From: Mycobacterium sp.
Lineage (GTDB): Bacteria; Actinomycetota; Actinomycetes; Mycobacteriales; Mycobacteriaceae
Reading direction: 5' to 3'
Length of the DNA: 62,376 nt
Assembly: GCA_016197405.1 (NCBI GenBank)
Contig: JACPVR010000014.1
Span: 1 to 62,376 of the forward strand
How positions within the stretch are numbered: position 1 is the stretch's first letter; every line of letters begins with the position of its first letter. Shown piece by piece: positions 19,536-28,801 of this stretch. The position numbers and the translations under genes are program-made. Below the pieces are notes generated by a model. It was not told the origin of the DNA, made no database searches, and saw nothing but the letters and a program-made list of their open reading frames with translations.

Positions 19536-20434
19536 GTGCGCACCTCCTCGCCCCGCAAGGTGACCCGCACGTAGTAGAACATCGGCAGCACCGTGGCGAT
19601 CAACACCAGCATGACGAACGCGCCGGCCTGCCCGGTCTGACCGGGCGCCTGCACACTGTCGTTGATCAGGTTGCCGACCATCGCGGTCTTCGGCGATGCC
19701 GACAGCAGGTCATTGGTGAAGTAGTCCCCCAGCATCGGCAGGCAGGTCAGCAGGACCGCCGCCAGAATGGTGGGCCGGCACAACGGCAGCGTCACCCGCA
19801 GGAACGAGGACACCCTGTTGGCGCCGAGGTCACGCGACGCCTCCAGCATCGGCTGGGACAGCCGGTCCAGGCCCGCGTAGAGCGGCAGGATCATGTACGG
19901 GACATAGCCGTAGGCCAGACCGAGGATCACCACGACCGGCTGGCCGGTGAGCCAGTCCACCTGGACATCGAAGATGCCGCCGAAGTTCAGCACCCTGTTG
20001 ACCAGGCCGTCGTTCTGAAGAAGGTTGACCCACGCCAGCATCCGCATCATGTAACTGATCCAGAACGGTGCGATCAGCAGGGCTATCAGCAGACCCTTGC
20101 GCCTACCGGCCAGTCGCGATACGTAGTAGGCGACCGGGAAGGCGATCCCCAGGCACAGGATGCTGGCGATGCCGACGTAGACCACGGTGCGCACCAGGGC
20201 CGGAAAGTAGACCCCGCCCGGCCCGATCCGGGAAAGCACATAGACGAACTGAGAAGGATTCCAGTCCAACGGATTCCACACCGGAATCGCGGTGCGGAAC
20301 AGCGGGTCGACCTGCCCGAAGACGATCGCGAGAACGACGTAGAGCGGCGCGAGGAAGAACAGCAACAACCATCCGATACCCGGTGCGGCCAGGGCGGCCC
20401 ACAGCCGGGAGTCCGATTCGCGCAACCGCAACAC
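19532..20434 (-). CDS. ABC importer permease, PotB-like (importer 2)
   Basis: 300 residues from GTG 20434; the frame is open to an ATG at 20482, but that start would overlap the binding-protein gene by 43 bp, while 20434 leaves a 5-bp gap. Six membrane spans, with the EAA loop PMLEASRDLGANRVSSFLRVTLPLCRP. Channel partner of the following permease. Confidence 0.88.
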   Translation of the reverse strand: MLRLRESDSRLWAALAAPGIGWLLLFFLAPLYVVLAIVFGQVDPLFRTAIPVWNPLDWNPSQFVYVLSRIGPGGVYFPALVRTVVYVGIASILCLGIAFPVAYYVSRLAGRRKGLLIALLIAPFWISYMMRMLAWVNLLQNDGLVNRVLNFGGIFDVQVDWLTGQPVVVILGLAYGYVPYMILPLYAGLDRLSQPMLEASRDLGANRVSSFLRVTLPLCRPTILAAVLLTCLPMLGDYFTNDLLSASPKTAMVGNLINDSVQAPGQTGQAGAFVMLVLIATVLPMFYYVRVTLRGEEVRT

Positions 20435-20439
20435 CGACG

Positions 20440-21693
20440 TCAGGATCCGCCGGCGTTGAAGGCGTTCCAGACGTTGTGCCACGCGGCATCATTGGCGGCG
20501 TCGAGCTCCAGGAGCCGGTAACCGGAGTCGAAATACTCCGGTTTGACGATCGCCTGCCGCAGGTTCTCCGGAATGAACTCCTCGGCGATCAGCGAGTCGG
20601 CGGTGATGGAGTTCTGCGGGGGCTGATAGCCGATGGCCGAGAAGTTCTCCTTGGCGACCGCCGGGTCGAGCATGTGGTTGAGGAACAGGTGCGCCAGCAC
20701 CGGATTCTTGCCGCCCTTGAGGGTCACCAGCATGTCGTTGTCCACCAGACCCTTCCCGTCCTGCGGGAACCAGTACCGCAGGATCTCGGTTCCGACCCCC
20801 TCGGGCAGGTAGGACTGCGCGTTGATGATGTCGCCGGACCACATCTGGCTCAACCCGATCTGCCCGGCGGGCAGATCGCTGTACATGGTGATGGTGACCT
20901 TCGGTGACGTCGCCGCGACCAACGCGGTGAGCTGCTCGCCGACCATCTTCAGGTCATCCGCCGAGGAGGTGTTCACATCGGTGATGCCCTGTTTGAGTAG
21001 CACCATCGCCATTGCGGTGTGCCAATCGTCGATTATCGCGGTCTTGTCCTTGTAGGCCGGATCCCACAGCGACTCATAGGGATTCTTCAACGCGCCGATA
21101 TCGGCGGGCACCTGGTCGCTGCGCCAACCCATCCCCGTCGTGTAGATGGTGTACGGCACGGTGAACTGCCAGCCCTGGTCATACCAGGGGTTGGTGAAGC
21201 TCGGCCACACGTTGGTGATGTTGGGGATGTAGCTGTGGTTGAGCGGTCGCACCAGCCCGCCGGTCACCAGCCGGCTCATCTCGGTGTAGTTGGCGTTGTA
21301 GATGTCGAAGTCGACGCCGCTGCGCAGCTTGGTGATTGCCTCGTCGCCGTCGTTGAAAGTCGAGATCTCGACCTTGCAGCCGAACCGCTCCTCGAAGCCC
21401 TTGACGGCCTGCGGGCTCAGATAGTCGGCGTAGTTGTAGATCTTGAGTGTCGCGTTCTTCTCCGGCGCCAGCCCGTCGGCGATGGCCTTGTTGTCTTCGG
21501 CGATGTTCCATTTGACCGGATTGTCCGGTTTCGCGATCGTCAGCGTCGGGCCCGGCGAAGACGGCCCGGACGTGGAACAGGCCGCCAGGAAGGCGCCCAG
21601 CGCGGGCGCTCCGGCGGCGAGAATGGCGGCGCGTTGCAGGAATTGACGGCGACTGGGGCCAGGACTGTTCGGCTTCGGTATCTGGCCTGGCAT
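20440..21693 (-). CDS. Tat-type substrate-binding lipoprotein, PotD-like (importer 2)
   Basis: 417 residues. The N-terminus combines a twin-arginine motif (SRRQFLQ) with lipobox FLAAC, so it is predicted to be exported folded by Tat and then lipidated. The body is a spermidine/putrescine-binding fold: LKIYNYADYLSPQAVKGFEERFGCKVE, the FDIYNANYTEMSRLV segment and CTRL-like C-terminal helices. GGGGAGG lies six bases before the ATG. It is transcribed divergently from the class III aminotransferase, across the operator at 21744. It supplies ligand to the permeases downstream and, by inference, the substrate of the Rieske or aminotransferase enzymes. Confidence 0.9.
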   Translation of the reverse strand: MPGQIPKPNSPGPSRRQFLQRAAILAAGAPALGAFLAACSTSGPSSPGPTLTIAKPDNPVKWNIAEDNKAIADGLAPEKNATLKIYNYADYLSPQAVKGFEERFGCKVEISTFNDGDEAITKLRSGVDFDIYNANYTEMSRLVTGGLVRPLNHSYIPNITNVWPSFTNPWYDQGWQFTVPYTIYTTGMGWRSDQVPADIGALKNPYESLWDPAYKDKTAIIDDWHTAMAMVLLKQGITDVNTSSADDLKMVGEQLTALVAATSPKVTITMYSDLPAGQIGLSQMWSGDIINAQSYLPEGVGTEILRYWFPQDGKGLVDNDMLVTLKGGKNPVLAHLFLNHMLDPAVAKENFSAIGYQPPQNSITADSLIAEEFIPENLRQAIVKPEYFDSGYRLLELDAANDAAWHNVWNAFNAGGS

Positions 21694-21743
21694 CGTGGCC
21701 TCCCCGCAGGTTCGCGTCTTGTCGGTGATAGGACTCTCGCATA

Positions 21744-21759
21744 GACTGAATGCTCAGTC
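21744..21759. promoter_or_regulatory. Operator copy 1 (GACTGA-N4-TCAGTC)
   Basis: GACTGA (21744-21749), ATGC, TCAGTC (21754-21759): a perfect 6-bp inverted repeat. It lies between the divergent importer-2 binding-protein gene and the aminotransferase gene. The same element recurs at 25071 and 30385, and the likely ligand is the TetR protein encoded at 24345-25007. Confidence 0.7.
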
Positions 21760-21785
21760 AACCGCTGGAGAGTGGAGGTTCGACC

Positions 21786-23162
21786 GTGTCGTCTACGGTG
21801 TTGCATCCCCAGATATCGGACGCGGTGGATGACCTCATCGCCGGTGAAGAACGGGTGTTTCTGCGGCGTCAACCGCGCAGCACCGAGCTCATCTCCCGCG
21901 CCCGCGAACATCTCGCCGGCGGCGCCACCTCCAACTGGCAGATCGCCGAACCGCAGGCCGTATGGATGAGCCACGGCGAGGGTTCGAAGGTCTACGACGT
22001 CGACGGCAACCAGTACGTCGACATGCACGGCGGATACGGCGCTTCCATTGCCGGACATGCCCATCCGGCCATCGTGGCCGCGGTCAGTGACCGCGTCCGG
22101 CGCGGCACACACTTCGCACAGCCAACCGAGGACGCCATCTGGATAGCCGGCGAACTGGCGCGCCGGTTCGACCTGCCGTTGTGGCGGTTCGCCAACTCCG
22201 GCACCGAGGCCACCATGGATGCGGTGCATCTGGCCCGCTCGATCACCGGGCGCGACCTCATCATCAAGGTCGAAGGCTGCTATCACGGTCATCACGACTC
22301 GGTTCAGGTGTCGGTGCTGCCCGAGGCCGACGAGGTCGGCCCGCGCGAGCATCCCAACTCGGTGCCGGGTAACACCGGTATCCCGGCGGCGATCCGCGAC
22401 CTGGTGATAGTCGTCCCGTTCAACGATCCCGCCGCGGTGGCCCGGGCACTCGACGAGCATCGCGGTCAGGTCGCGGCGATGATCCTCGAGCCGATCATGA
22501 TGAATGCCGGCATCATCGCCCCCGATGACGGCTACCTGGCCGCGATCCGTGAACTGGTCCACCGGGCCGGTGCACTGCTGATCTTCGATGAGGTCAAGAC
22601 CGGCTTCACCACCGGGCCGGGCGGCGTCACCGCGTCCTCGGGAGTGGTGCCCGATATGGTCTGTCTGGCAAAGGCATTGGGCGGTGGCATCTCGGTCGCG
22701 GCGATAGGCGGAACCACCGAGGTGATGTCTGCCATCGCCGACGGCCGCTACGAGCAGGTCGGCACCTTCAACGGCAACCCGCTGGCGATGGCCGCCACCC
22801 GGGCCACGCTCGCCGAGGTGCTCACCACCGATGCCTATCGTCACCTCGACGCCCTGGCCGCCCGTATGCGAGCGGCACTGGAGGCCACCATCGCCGCCCA
22901 CGGATTCGACTGGCACGTCGTCACGGCAGGCGCGAAGGGATGCGTCACGTTCCGTCGCGACCCGGTACGGGAGTTCCGCGACTTCCTGGGGGTGGACGCG
23001 CGGCTCGGCCATCTGCACTGGCTCATCCAGCACAATGGCGGCGTGTTCCTGCCGCCGTGGGGCAAGGTGGAGCAATGGCTGCTGTCCGTTGCGCACGACG
23101 AGTCCGATGTCGATCGCTTCACCACCAATTTCGCCCGGTTGGCCGCGGCGGTGACGCCCTGA
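21786..23162 (+). CDS. Class III (PLP) aminotransferase / glutamate-1-semialdehyde-aminomutase-like
   Basis: 458 residues from GTG 21786, chosen because GGAGG lies eight bases upstream; an ATG at 21750 falls inside the operator. PLP fold-type I enzyme. The cofactor lysine is in MVCLAKALGGG, the phosphate-binding segment is FANSGTEATMDAVHLAR, and the Asp contacting the pyridine nitrogen is in LLIFDEVKTGF. Sequence style (YHGHHDSVQ, GTFNGNPLAMAA) is closer to the GSA-aminomutase side of the family than to acetylornithine enzymes, but it is not hemL. It is cotranscribed with the ATPase of importer 2 (16-bp gap), so it probably deaminates the imported amine or a product of it. Confidence 0.85.
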   Translation: MSSTVLHPQISDAVDDLIAGEERVFLRRQPRSTELISRAREHLAGGATSNWQIAEPQAVWMSHGEGSKVYDVDGNQYVDMHGGYGASIAGHAHPAIVAAVSDRVRRGTHFAQPTEDAIWIAGELARRFDLPLWRFANSGTEATMDAVHLARSITGRDLIIKVEGCYHGHHDSVQVSVLPEADEVGPREHPNSVPGNTGIPAAIRDLVIVVPFNDPAAVARALDEHRGQVAAMILEPIMMNAGIIAPDDGYLAAIRELVHRAGALLIFDEVKTGFTTGPGGVTASSGVVPDMVCLAKALGGGISVAAIGGTTEVMSAIADGRYEQVGTFNGNPLAMAATRATLAEVLTTDAYRHLDALAARMRAALEATIAAHGFDWHVVTAGAKGCVTFRRDPVREFRDFLGVDARLGHLHWLIQHNGGVFLPPWGKVEQWLLSVAHDESDVDRFTTNFARLAAAVTP

Positions 23163-23178
23163 CCGGCGGTGTCCGGCC

Positions 23179-24342
23179 GTGACCGCCGTTTCCGGCGGCC
23201 ACATCGGGCTGCATCGACTCGTCAAGGCCTTCGACGGCGTTCCGGCCGTCACCGGCATCGACCTGGACATCCCGGCGGGGCAGTTCTACTCGCTGCTGGG
23301 CGCATCCGGGTGCGGTAAGACCACCACGCTGCGGATGATCGCAGGCTTCGAGAAACCCGATTCCGGGCGTATCGAGCTGGACGGTGTCGACATGGCCGCG
23401 GACCCGCCGCACAAGCGTCCGGTCAACACCGTGTTCCAGACCTACGCCCTGTTCCCGTTCATGACGGTCGCCGACAATGTGGCGTTCGGATTGAAGTACC
23501 TGAAGACCTCCCGCGAGGAGACCCGGCGCCGGGTAGGTGAGGCACTGGACCTGGTGCAGATGGGCAAGTTCGCCAAGCGCCGCCCGGCCCAGCTCTCGGG
23601 CGGTCAGCAGCAGCGTGTCGCGCTGGCCCGCGCACTGGTGCTACGGCCCCGCGTGCTGCTGCTCGACGAGCCGCTCGGCGCGCTGGACGCCAAGCTGCGC
23701 AGGCAGTTACAGCTGGAGCTGCGCGCCGTGCAGCGCGAGGTCGGTATCACGTTCGTCTACGTGACCCACGACCAGGAGGAAGCGCTCACGATGAGCGATC
23801 AGATCGCGGTGCTCGCCGAGGGCCGCGTCGAGCAGGTCGGACCGCCGCGGGAGATCTACGCCGCGCCGGCGACGACCTATGTCGCCGGATTCCTCGGCGC
23901 TGCCAACATCTTCGACGCCGAGGTGATTCAGGCCGGCACCGATTCGGCGGTCTGCGCGGCGATGTCGACGCGGATCCGCGCCGCAGTGGATGCCGGCACC
24001 GGCCTGTCCCACGGCGCGTGCGCCATCGTGATCAGGCCCGAGCGGATAACCCTGCAGAATCCCGGTGACCCGGTCGACGCCGGCCACAACACCATCGCCG
24101 GAACCGTGCGGGAGGTCGTCTATCTGGGATCATCGACGCAGGTGCACGTCGACATCGGCGAACCCGCCGCTCTCGTCGTCGAGGTCGCCAATCACGCAGG
24201 CCCGCAATCGGTTCGATTCGATCCCGGTAGCCCGGTGCACTGTGTGTGCACTGCGGACGCCGTGCGGATCCTGACCCGCAGCTCCGCGGTGCTGACCGAT
24301 GATCCGGTGGCCGAGCCGGAGAACGCATTGAGCCTGCCGTGA
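23179..24342 (+). CDS. PotA-like ABC importer ATPase (importer 2)
   Basis: 387 residues from a GTG. Walker A GASGCGKTT (41-49), signature LSGGQQQ (139-145), Walker B VLLLDEP and TOBE-type C-terminal domain (IRPERITL) are intact. It is the missing energy-coupling subunit for the binding protein and permeases encoded on the opposite strand at 18618-21693, with which it shares a divergent promoter region. It ends 2 bp before the convergent TetR gene. Confidence 0.92.
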   Translation: MTAVSGGHIGLHRLVKAFDGVPAVTGIDLDIPAGQFYSLLGASGCGKTTTLRMIAGFEKPDSGRIELDGVDMAADPPHKRPVNTVFQTYALFPFMTVADNVAFGLKYLKTSREETRRRVGEALDLVQMGKFAKRRPAQLSGGQQQRVALARALVLRPRVLLLDEPLGALDAKLRRQLQLELRAVQREVGITFVYVTHDQEEALTMSDQIAVLAEGRVEQVGPPREIYAAPATTYVAGFLGAANIFDAEVIQAGTDSAVCAAMSTRIRAAVDAGTGLSHGACAIVIRPERITLQNPGDPVDAGHNTIAGTVREVVYLGSSTQVHVDIGEPAALVVEVANHAGPQSVRFDPGSPVHCVCTADAVRILTRSSAVLTDDPVAEPENALSLP

Positions 24343-24344
24343 CG

Positions 24345-25007
24345 TCAGCGGCGGCGTACGGCGGTTTTCGCTGACTTCTTCTTGCCCGAGGGAAGGTTGA
24401 GCTCGCGCTCGGCGAAACCCATGGCGATCTGGTAGGCCAGCTCGGAGTCGACTTCCGGATCTTCCAGCGCCACCTGTATCGACAGGCCGTCGAGCAGGGC
24501 CGCGAATTCCAGGGCGAACATCCTGGGGTCGACCTTGGACGTGAGTTCGCCGGCATCCGCCGACTCCAGCGCGTCGATGATCATCTGGCGCCACCGTGCG
24601 TCGAGTTCGATCCGGCCGGCCTTGACCTCGTCGTGGCGAAAAGCCTGCGCCCACAGGTCGAACCACAGTCCCCATGCCCCCGGGATCTCGTCCTTGCCGT
24701 CGCCGTTGGGCACGCAGGTCCAACGGATCAGCAGCGACAGCCGTTCGCGTAGTGAAGCCACCTCGGCGAGCATCTTCTCCGCCGCGGTGTAGAAGGACTC
24801 CTCCGAGTACCGCAGCGCGTCGACCAGCAGTCGGTCCCGGGTGCCGAAGTAATAGATCACCAGCGCCGAGCTCACACCGGCCCGCTTGGCGACGTCGGCG
24901 ATCCGAGTCTCGGAAAACCCGCGCTCACAGATGAGCTCGGCCGCCGCGCGCAGCATCTGAATTCGACGCGCCTCGTTCTGTTCGGTCGCCGGTGCCGGAT
25001 CGGCCAT
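24345..25007 (-). CDS. TetR/AcrR-family regulator (BetI-like)
   Basis: 220 residues from ATG 25007, which has GGGGAG at a 9-base spacing; the ATG at 25016 directly abuts that box. The helix-turn-helix is ETRIADVAKRAGVSSALVIYYFGTRDRL (about residues 36-63), typical TetR. The C-terminal ligand domain (WGLWFDLWAQAFRHDEV) resembles the BetI group that controls choline/betaine genes. The C-terminus is Lys/Arg-rich (GKKKSAKTAVRRR). It is divergent from the FAD oxidoreductase at 25125 across operator copy 2, so it is probably autoregulated and controls all three GACTGA-N4-TCAGTC promoters. Effector unknown. Confidence 0.9.
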   Translation of the reverse strand: MADPAPATEQNEARRIQMLRAAAELICERGFSETRIADVAKRAGVSSALVIYYFGTRDRLLVDALRYSEESFYTAAEKMLAEVASLRERLSLLIRWTCVPNGDGKDEIPGAWGLWFDLWAQAFRHDEVKAGRIELDARWRQMIIDALESADAGELTSKVDPRMFALEFAALLDGLSIQVALEDPEVDSELAYQIAMGFAERELNLPSGKKKSAKTAVRRR

Positions 25008-25070
25008 CGTGTGCATCTCCCCTGTCTGAACGTGCCCCGCTGCACTTGTCGGAAGCCTAACACTTGGTTA

Positions 25071-25086
25071 GATTGAACAGTCAGTC
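25071..25086. promoter_or_regulatory. Operator copy 2 (GATTGA-N4-TCAGTC)
   Basis: GATTGA (25071-25076), ACAG, TCAGTC (25081-25086), one mismatch from a perfect inverted repeat. It lies between the divergent TetR gene and the FAD oxidoreductase gene, the usual place for an autoregulatory TetR site. Confidence 0.7.
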
Positions 25087-25124
25087 AGGAGCGTTGGCTC
25101 GGGTGCGGACGAAAGCGGGCACGG

Positions 25125-26765
25125 ATGACGAACAACTACGACGCGGTGATCATCGGCGGCGGCCACAACGGTCTCGTTTCGGCGGCCTATCTGGCCCGCT
25201 CCGGCGCCAAGACGCTGGTCCTGGAATCACGCGGCAGCCTCGGCGGTGCGGCGACCACGGAAGCACCGTGGGAGGACGCTCCGCACCTGCGCGTGACCCG
25301 GCTGTCCTATGTGGTGAGTTTGATGCCACCGACCATCGTGCGCGATCTCAACCTCGAACGGCACGGGTACAAGGTGCATCCGATGGGGCCGTACTACCAG
25401 GCGTTTCCCGAAGGTGGCTCGCTGACGATCTACGAGGACGACCCCGCCCGCACCCACGAACAACTGGCCAAGTTCTCCAGGAAGGACGCCGAGGCCTGGC
25501 CGAAGTGGAATGAATGGCTCGAAGGCATCGCCGAGGTGATGGGGCCGCTGCTGACCCAGGTGCCCCCCAATATCGGCTCGCACAAACCGTCGGATCTCCT
25601 GGACCTGGCCAAGCTGGCCTGGAGCCAAAAGGGCATCACCACCCGGATGACCGCCGACGTCACCCGGCTGCTCACCATGAGCATCGCCGATCTGCTCGAC
25701 GACTGGTTCGAATCACCGCAAATCAAAGGCGCGCTGGCGGTCAACGGCGTAATCGGAACCTGGGCCGGCCCGTGCGAGCCCGGCACCGCCTACGTGATGG
25801 CGCATCACTCCATCGGTGACGTCGGCGACGGCCAACTGGGCAGCTGGGGCTACCCGGAGGGCGGTATGGGTGGCGTGTCCGAGGCGATAGCCCGCTCGGC
25901 CCGCAGTTTCGGCGCCGAAATACGCACCCGGGCAAAGGTCGCCCGGCTGCTGGTGAGCGGCGGCGCCGTGCGCGGTGTGGTGCTCGACAACGGCGAGGAG
26001 ATCAATGCGCCGTTGGTCGTCACCACCCTGCACCCCAAAACCGCCTTCCTCGACCACATTCCGCGCAATGAGCTGCCGGATGATTTCGTGCGCGACATCG
26101 AGCACTGGAAGACCCGCAGCGGTGTGGTGAAGATCAATCTGGCACTCGGCGAGCTGCCGAACTTCACCGCCGACCCGAGCTCGGGTATCGCCGAGCATCA
26201 CACCGGGTCGGTCGAGATGGCGCCGACGATGGACTACATCGAGGCCGCTTTCCAGGACGCCCGCACCGGCAGGCCGGCGTTGCTGCCGTTCAGCGACGGT
26301 GTCATCCCCACCACGCTGGACAAGACGCTCAACCCCGACGGCACCCACATCATGTCGCTGTTCACCCAATGGGTGCCCGCCGAATGGGCCGACGCGCCGC
26401 ATACCGAGGAACTCGACGCCTACGCCGACCGGCTCATCGATCTCTACGACCAGGTGGCACCCGGCTTCAAATCGTCGATCCTGCACCGCGATATCGTCGG
26501 CCCGCATGAGATGGAGCAGGAGTACGGCCTGATCGGCGGCAACATCTTCCACGGCGAACTGTCCCTCGAGCAGTTGTTCCACATGCGGCCCGCACCCGGC
26601 TTCGCCGACTACCGCACACCCATCGCCGGGTTGTACAACGGCAGCTCGGCGACCCACGCCGGCGGCGGCGTCTGCGGTATCCCGGGCTGGCAGGCCGCCA
26701 GAGCCGCACTCGCCGACAAGAAGCGCGGCAGCCGGCGGGTGCTGGCAGCATTGAGGCGGTCCTGA
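25125..26765 (+). CDS. FAD/NAD(P)-dependent oxidoreductase, phytoene-desaturase/PYROXD2-like
   Basis: 546 residues. The N-terminal dinucleotide-binding motif is DAVIIGGGHNGLVSAAYLARSG, followed by the family's long central domain and the C-terminal FAD-contact segment GLYNGSSATHAGGGVCGIPGWQAARAAL. It belongs to the flavin amine-oxidase/phytoene-desaturase superfamily, close to the uncharacterised PYROXD2 group rather than to true carotenoid desaturases; no carotenoid genes are nearby. It is probably a soluble oxidase or dehydrogenase acting on an amine or unsaturated intermediate. It heads the operon with the acyl-CoA synthetase and is under operator copy 2. Confidence 0.8.
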   Translation: MTNNYDAVIIGGGHNGLVSAAYLARSGAKTLVLESRGSLGGAATTEAPWEDAPHLRVTRLSYVVSLMPPTIVRDLNLERHGYKVHPMGPYYQAFPEGGSLTIYEDDPARTHEQLAKFSRKDAEAWPKWNEWLEGIAEVMGPLLTQVPPNIGSHKPSDLLDLAKLAWSQKGITTRMTADVTRLLTMSIADLLDDWFESPQIKGALAVNGVIGTWAGPCEPGTAYVMAHHSIGDVGDGQLGSWGYPEGGMGGVSEAIARSARSFGAEIRTRAKVARLLVSGGAVRGVVLDNGEEINAPLVVTTLHPKTAFLDHIPRNELPDDFVRDIEHWKTRSGVVKINLALGELPNFTADPSSGIAEHHTGSVEMAPTMDYIEAAFQDARTGRPALLPFSDGVIPTTLDKTLNPDGTHIMSLFTQWVPAEWADAPHTEELDAYADRLIDLYDQVAPGFKSSILHRDIVGPHEMEQEYGLIGGNIFHGELSLEQLFHMRPAPGFADYRTPIAGLYNGSSATHAGGGVCGIPGWQAARAALADKKRGSRRVLAALRRS

Positions 26766-26791
26766 CCGACCGGCGGGCCGCCGTCGCGGCC

Positions 26792-28801
26792 ATGCTCGAG
26801 GCCCGCTCGGTGGCCGTCGTCGGCGCCAGCGCCCGGCCCGACACGTTCGGGTCCCGCATGGTCATCGAGGCGCTGCGCGGCTCGGCCCGGGTGCAGCTGG
26901 TCAATCCGCGCTACCCGCGGATCGGTGAGCTGCCCTGCGCCCCGTCGCTGGAGTCCTTGGACGACGTGCCCGATCTGGTGTTGCTCGGGGTTCCCGATAC
27001 CGCACTGATCGGCCAGTTGCGTTCGGCGGCCGCCGTCGGCGCCCGGTCGGCGGTGCTGTTCGGATCGGCACACATCCCCGGCCTGCGAGATGCCGTCGCC
27101 ACCGTCGCCGGCGAGGCAGGGATGGCGGTGTGCGGTGCCGGTTGTATGGGTTTCATCAACAATGCCAGCGGTGTTCGTGCACTGGGATACCTCGAGCCCG
27201 ACCCGCTGCCCGTCGGCGGTATCGCGCTGGTGACCCATTCCGGCTCGGCATTCTCGACAATGCTGCGCACCCGCCGCGGATTCGGCTTCCGGCTCGCGGT
27301 GTCCTCGGGCCAGGAACTCGTCACCGACACCGCCGATTACGTCGAGTACGCCGTGGACGATCCGGGAACGGAACTGATAGCACTGCTGATGGAGACGCCG
27401 CGGGCCGCACCGCGGCTGCGGCGCGCGCTGCACCGCGCTGCCGAACGCGGGCTGCCTGTGGTGATCCTGACCGTCGGCGGTTCACCCCGCGGACGCAGTA
27501 TGGTGGCGGCACATTCCGGCGCGCTGGCAGGCGATGCCGCGGGCTGGAGCGCGTTCTGTACGGCCACCGGCGCTATCCGTACCATCGACCTGACCGAATT
27601 CACCGACACCATAGAGCTTTTCGCGTCCGGGCGGCGGGCGAGCCGAACCGGGGGAATCGCCACGGTGCACGATTCCGGCGCCGAGCGGGCGTTGTGCGCC
27701 GACGTGGCGCACGAGCTGGGCGTCGATTTCGCCGAGTTGTCCGCGCCGACCCTGAGCACCCTCGGTGAGCTGCTCGACGAGGGCCTGACACCGACCAACC
27801 CGCTCGATGTCTGGGGCACCGGTGCCGACACCCGGACTCTGTTCGGCGCCTGCCTGCGCACCATGTCCGCCGACCCCGCGGTGGCGGTGACCGCCCTGGC
27901 GATCGACCTGGTGACCGAATTCGACGGCGACACCGACTACACCGATGCGGTACTCGACATCGCCGCCGAGAGCCGGGCGCCGATCGCGGTCCTGGCCTCG
28001 GTGCCCGCGGCGATCGATCCGGTTGCTGCACAACGGCTCCGCGACGCCGGGGTGCCGGTTCTCGAAGGTATGCGCAGCGGGTTGGCGGCGCTGGGGCATC
28101 TCGGTTCCTGGCCGCTGGCCGTCCCGGCGGTGGACGCGACCGCCGACACCGAGCGACAACAGCACTGGCAGGAACGGATCACCTCGGGATCGGTGGACCC
28201 TTTCGCACTGCTCACCGACTACGGGGTCCCCACCGTCGCATCGACCACAGCCGCGACACTGGAACAGGTAACGAAGGCCGCCCGCGATATCGGCTACCCG
28301 GTCGCTCTGAAAACCGCAGCCGCCGAACACAAGACCGAGGTCGGCGGTGTGGTACTCGGGCTGGCCGACGAGGATGCCCTCGGGGCGGCCTACGGCGCGC
28401 TGGCCGCCCGGCTCGGTAGCGAGGTCACCGTCTCCGCGATGGCCCTGCCCGGTGTCGAGATCTCGGTGGGGTTCGTGCGGGACGACGCATTCGGCCCGCT
28501 GGTAATCGTCGCCGCCGGCGGGGTGACGGTGGAGCTACTGGGCGACCGGGCGGTGGCCTGCCCACCGATCGCGCGCCGGCAGGCCCGCCGGATGCTCGAC
28601 GGGTTACGGATCCGGCCACTGCTGGCCGGCTGGCGAGGTTCCCCCGCCACCGATATCGACGCTCTTCTCGACGTCATCCTCGGATTCTCGGCCATGGCAA
28701 CCGAACTCGGCGACATCCTGGACGCGGTGGAAGCCAATCCGGTGATCGTGTCACCGGATGGTGTCCTCGCCGTCGACGCCCTGGTTATCAGGCGCCCCTA
28801 G
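26792..28801 (+). CDS. NDP-forming acyl-CoA synthetase (acetate-CoA ligase family), fused alpha-beta
   Basis: 669 residues. Domain order: CoA-binding Rossmann domain (VAVVGASARPDTFGSRM, first 130 residues), succinyl-CoA-ligase-like domains with the likely phosphohistidine in VAAHSGALAGD, and a C-terminal ATP-grasp domain beginning near YGVPTVAS and containing GYPVALKTAAAEHKTEVGGV. It converts a carboxylate to its CoA thioester using ATP and releasing ADP plus phosphate. The gene starts 26 bp after the FAD oxidoreductase. The upstream frame stays open but has no obvious start, so the ATG is used. It ends with a 4-bp overlap with the convergent cupin gene. It probably activates the acid left after amine removal. 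Confidence 0.88.
   Translation: MLEARSVAVVGASARPDTFGSRMVIEALRGSARVQLVNPRYPRIGELPCAPSLESLDDVPDLVLLGVPDTALIGQLRSAAAVGARSAVLFGSAHIPGLRDAVATVAGEAGMAVCGAGCMGFINNASGVRALGYLEPDPLPVGGIALVTHSGSAFSTMLRTRRGFGFRLAVSSGQELVTDTADYVEYAVDDPGTELIALLMETPRAAPRLRRALHRAAERGLPVVILTVGGSPRGRSMVAAHSGALAGDAAGWSAFCTATGAIRTIDLTEFTDTIELFASGRRASRTGGIATVHDSGAERALCADVAHELGVDFAELSAPTLSTLGELLDEGLTPTNPLDVWGTGADTRTLFGACLRTMSADPAVAVTALAIDLVTEFDGDTDYTDAVLDIAAESRAPIAVLASVPAAIDPVAAQRLRDAGVPVLEGMRSGLAALGHLGSWPLAVPAVDATADTERQQHWQERITSGSVDPFALLTDYGVPTVASTTAATLEQVTKAARDIGYPVALKTAAAEHKTEVGGVVLGLADEDALGAAYGALAARLGSEVTVSAMALPGVEISVGFVRDDAFGPLVIVAAGGVTVELLGDRAVACPPIARRQARRMLDGLRIRPLLAGWRGSPATDIDALLDVILGFSAMATELGDILDAVEANPVIVSPDGVLAVDALVIRRP

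Noticed and set aside
16845..19574. A 909-codon plus-strand frame running through the PPOX, Rieske and permease region
   Set aside because: It crosses several well-supported genes on both strands and has no recognisable motif. It is a high-GC artefact.
26762..26792. CTG at 26762 overlapping the previous stop as the start of the acyl-CoA synthetase
   Set aside because: CTG is a rare start and there is no ribosome-binding site favouring it; the ATG at 26792 is kept, although the short upstream extension remains possible.
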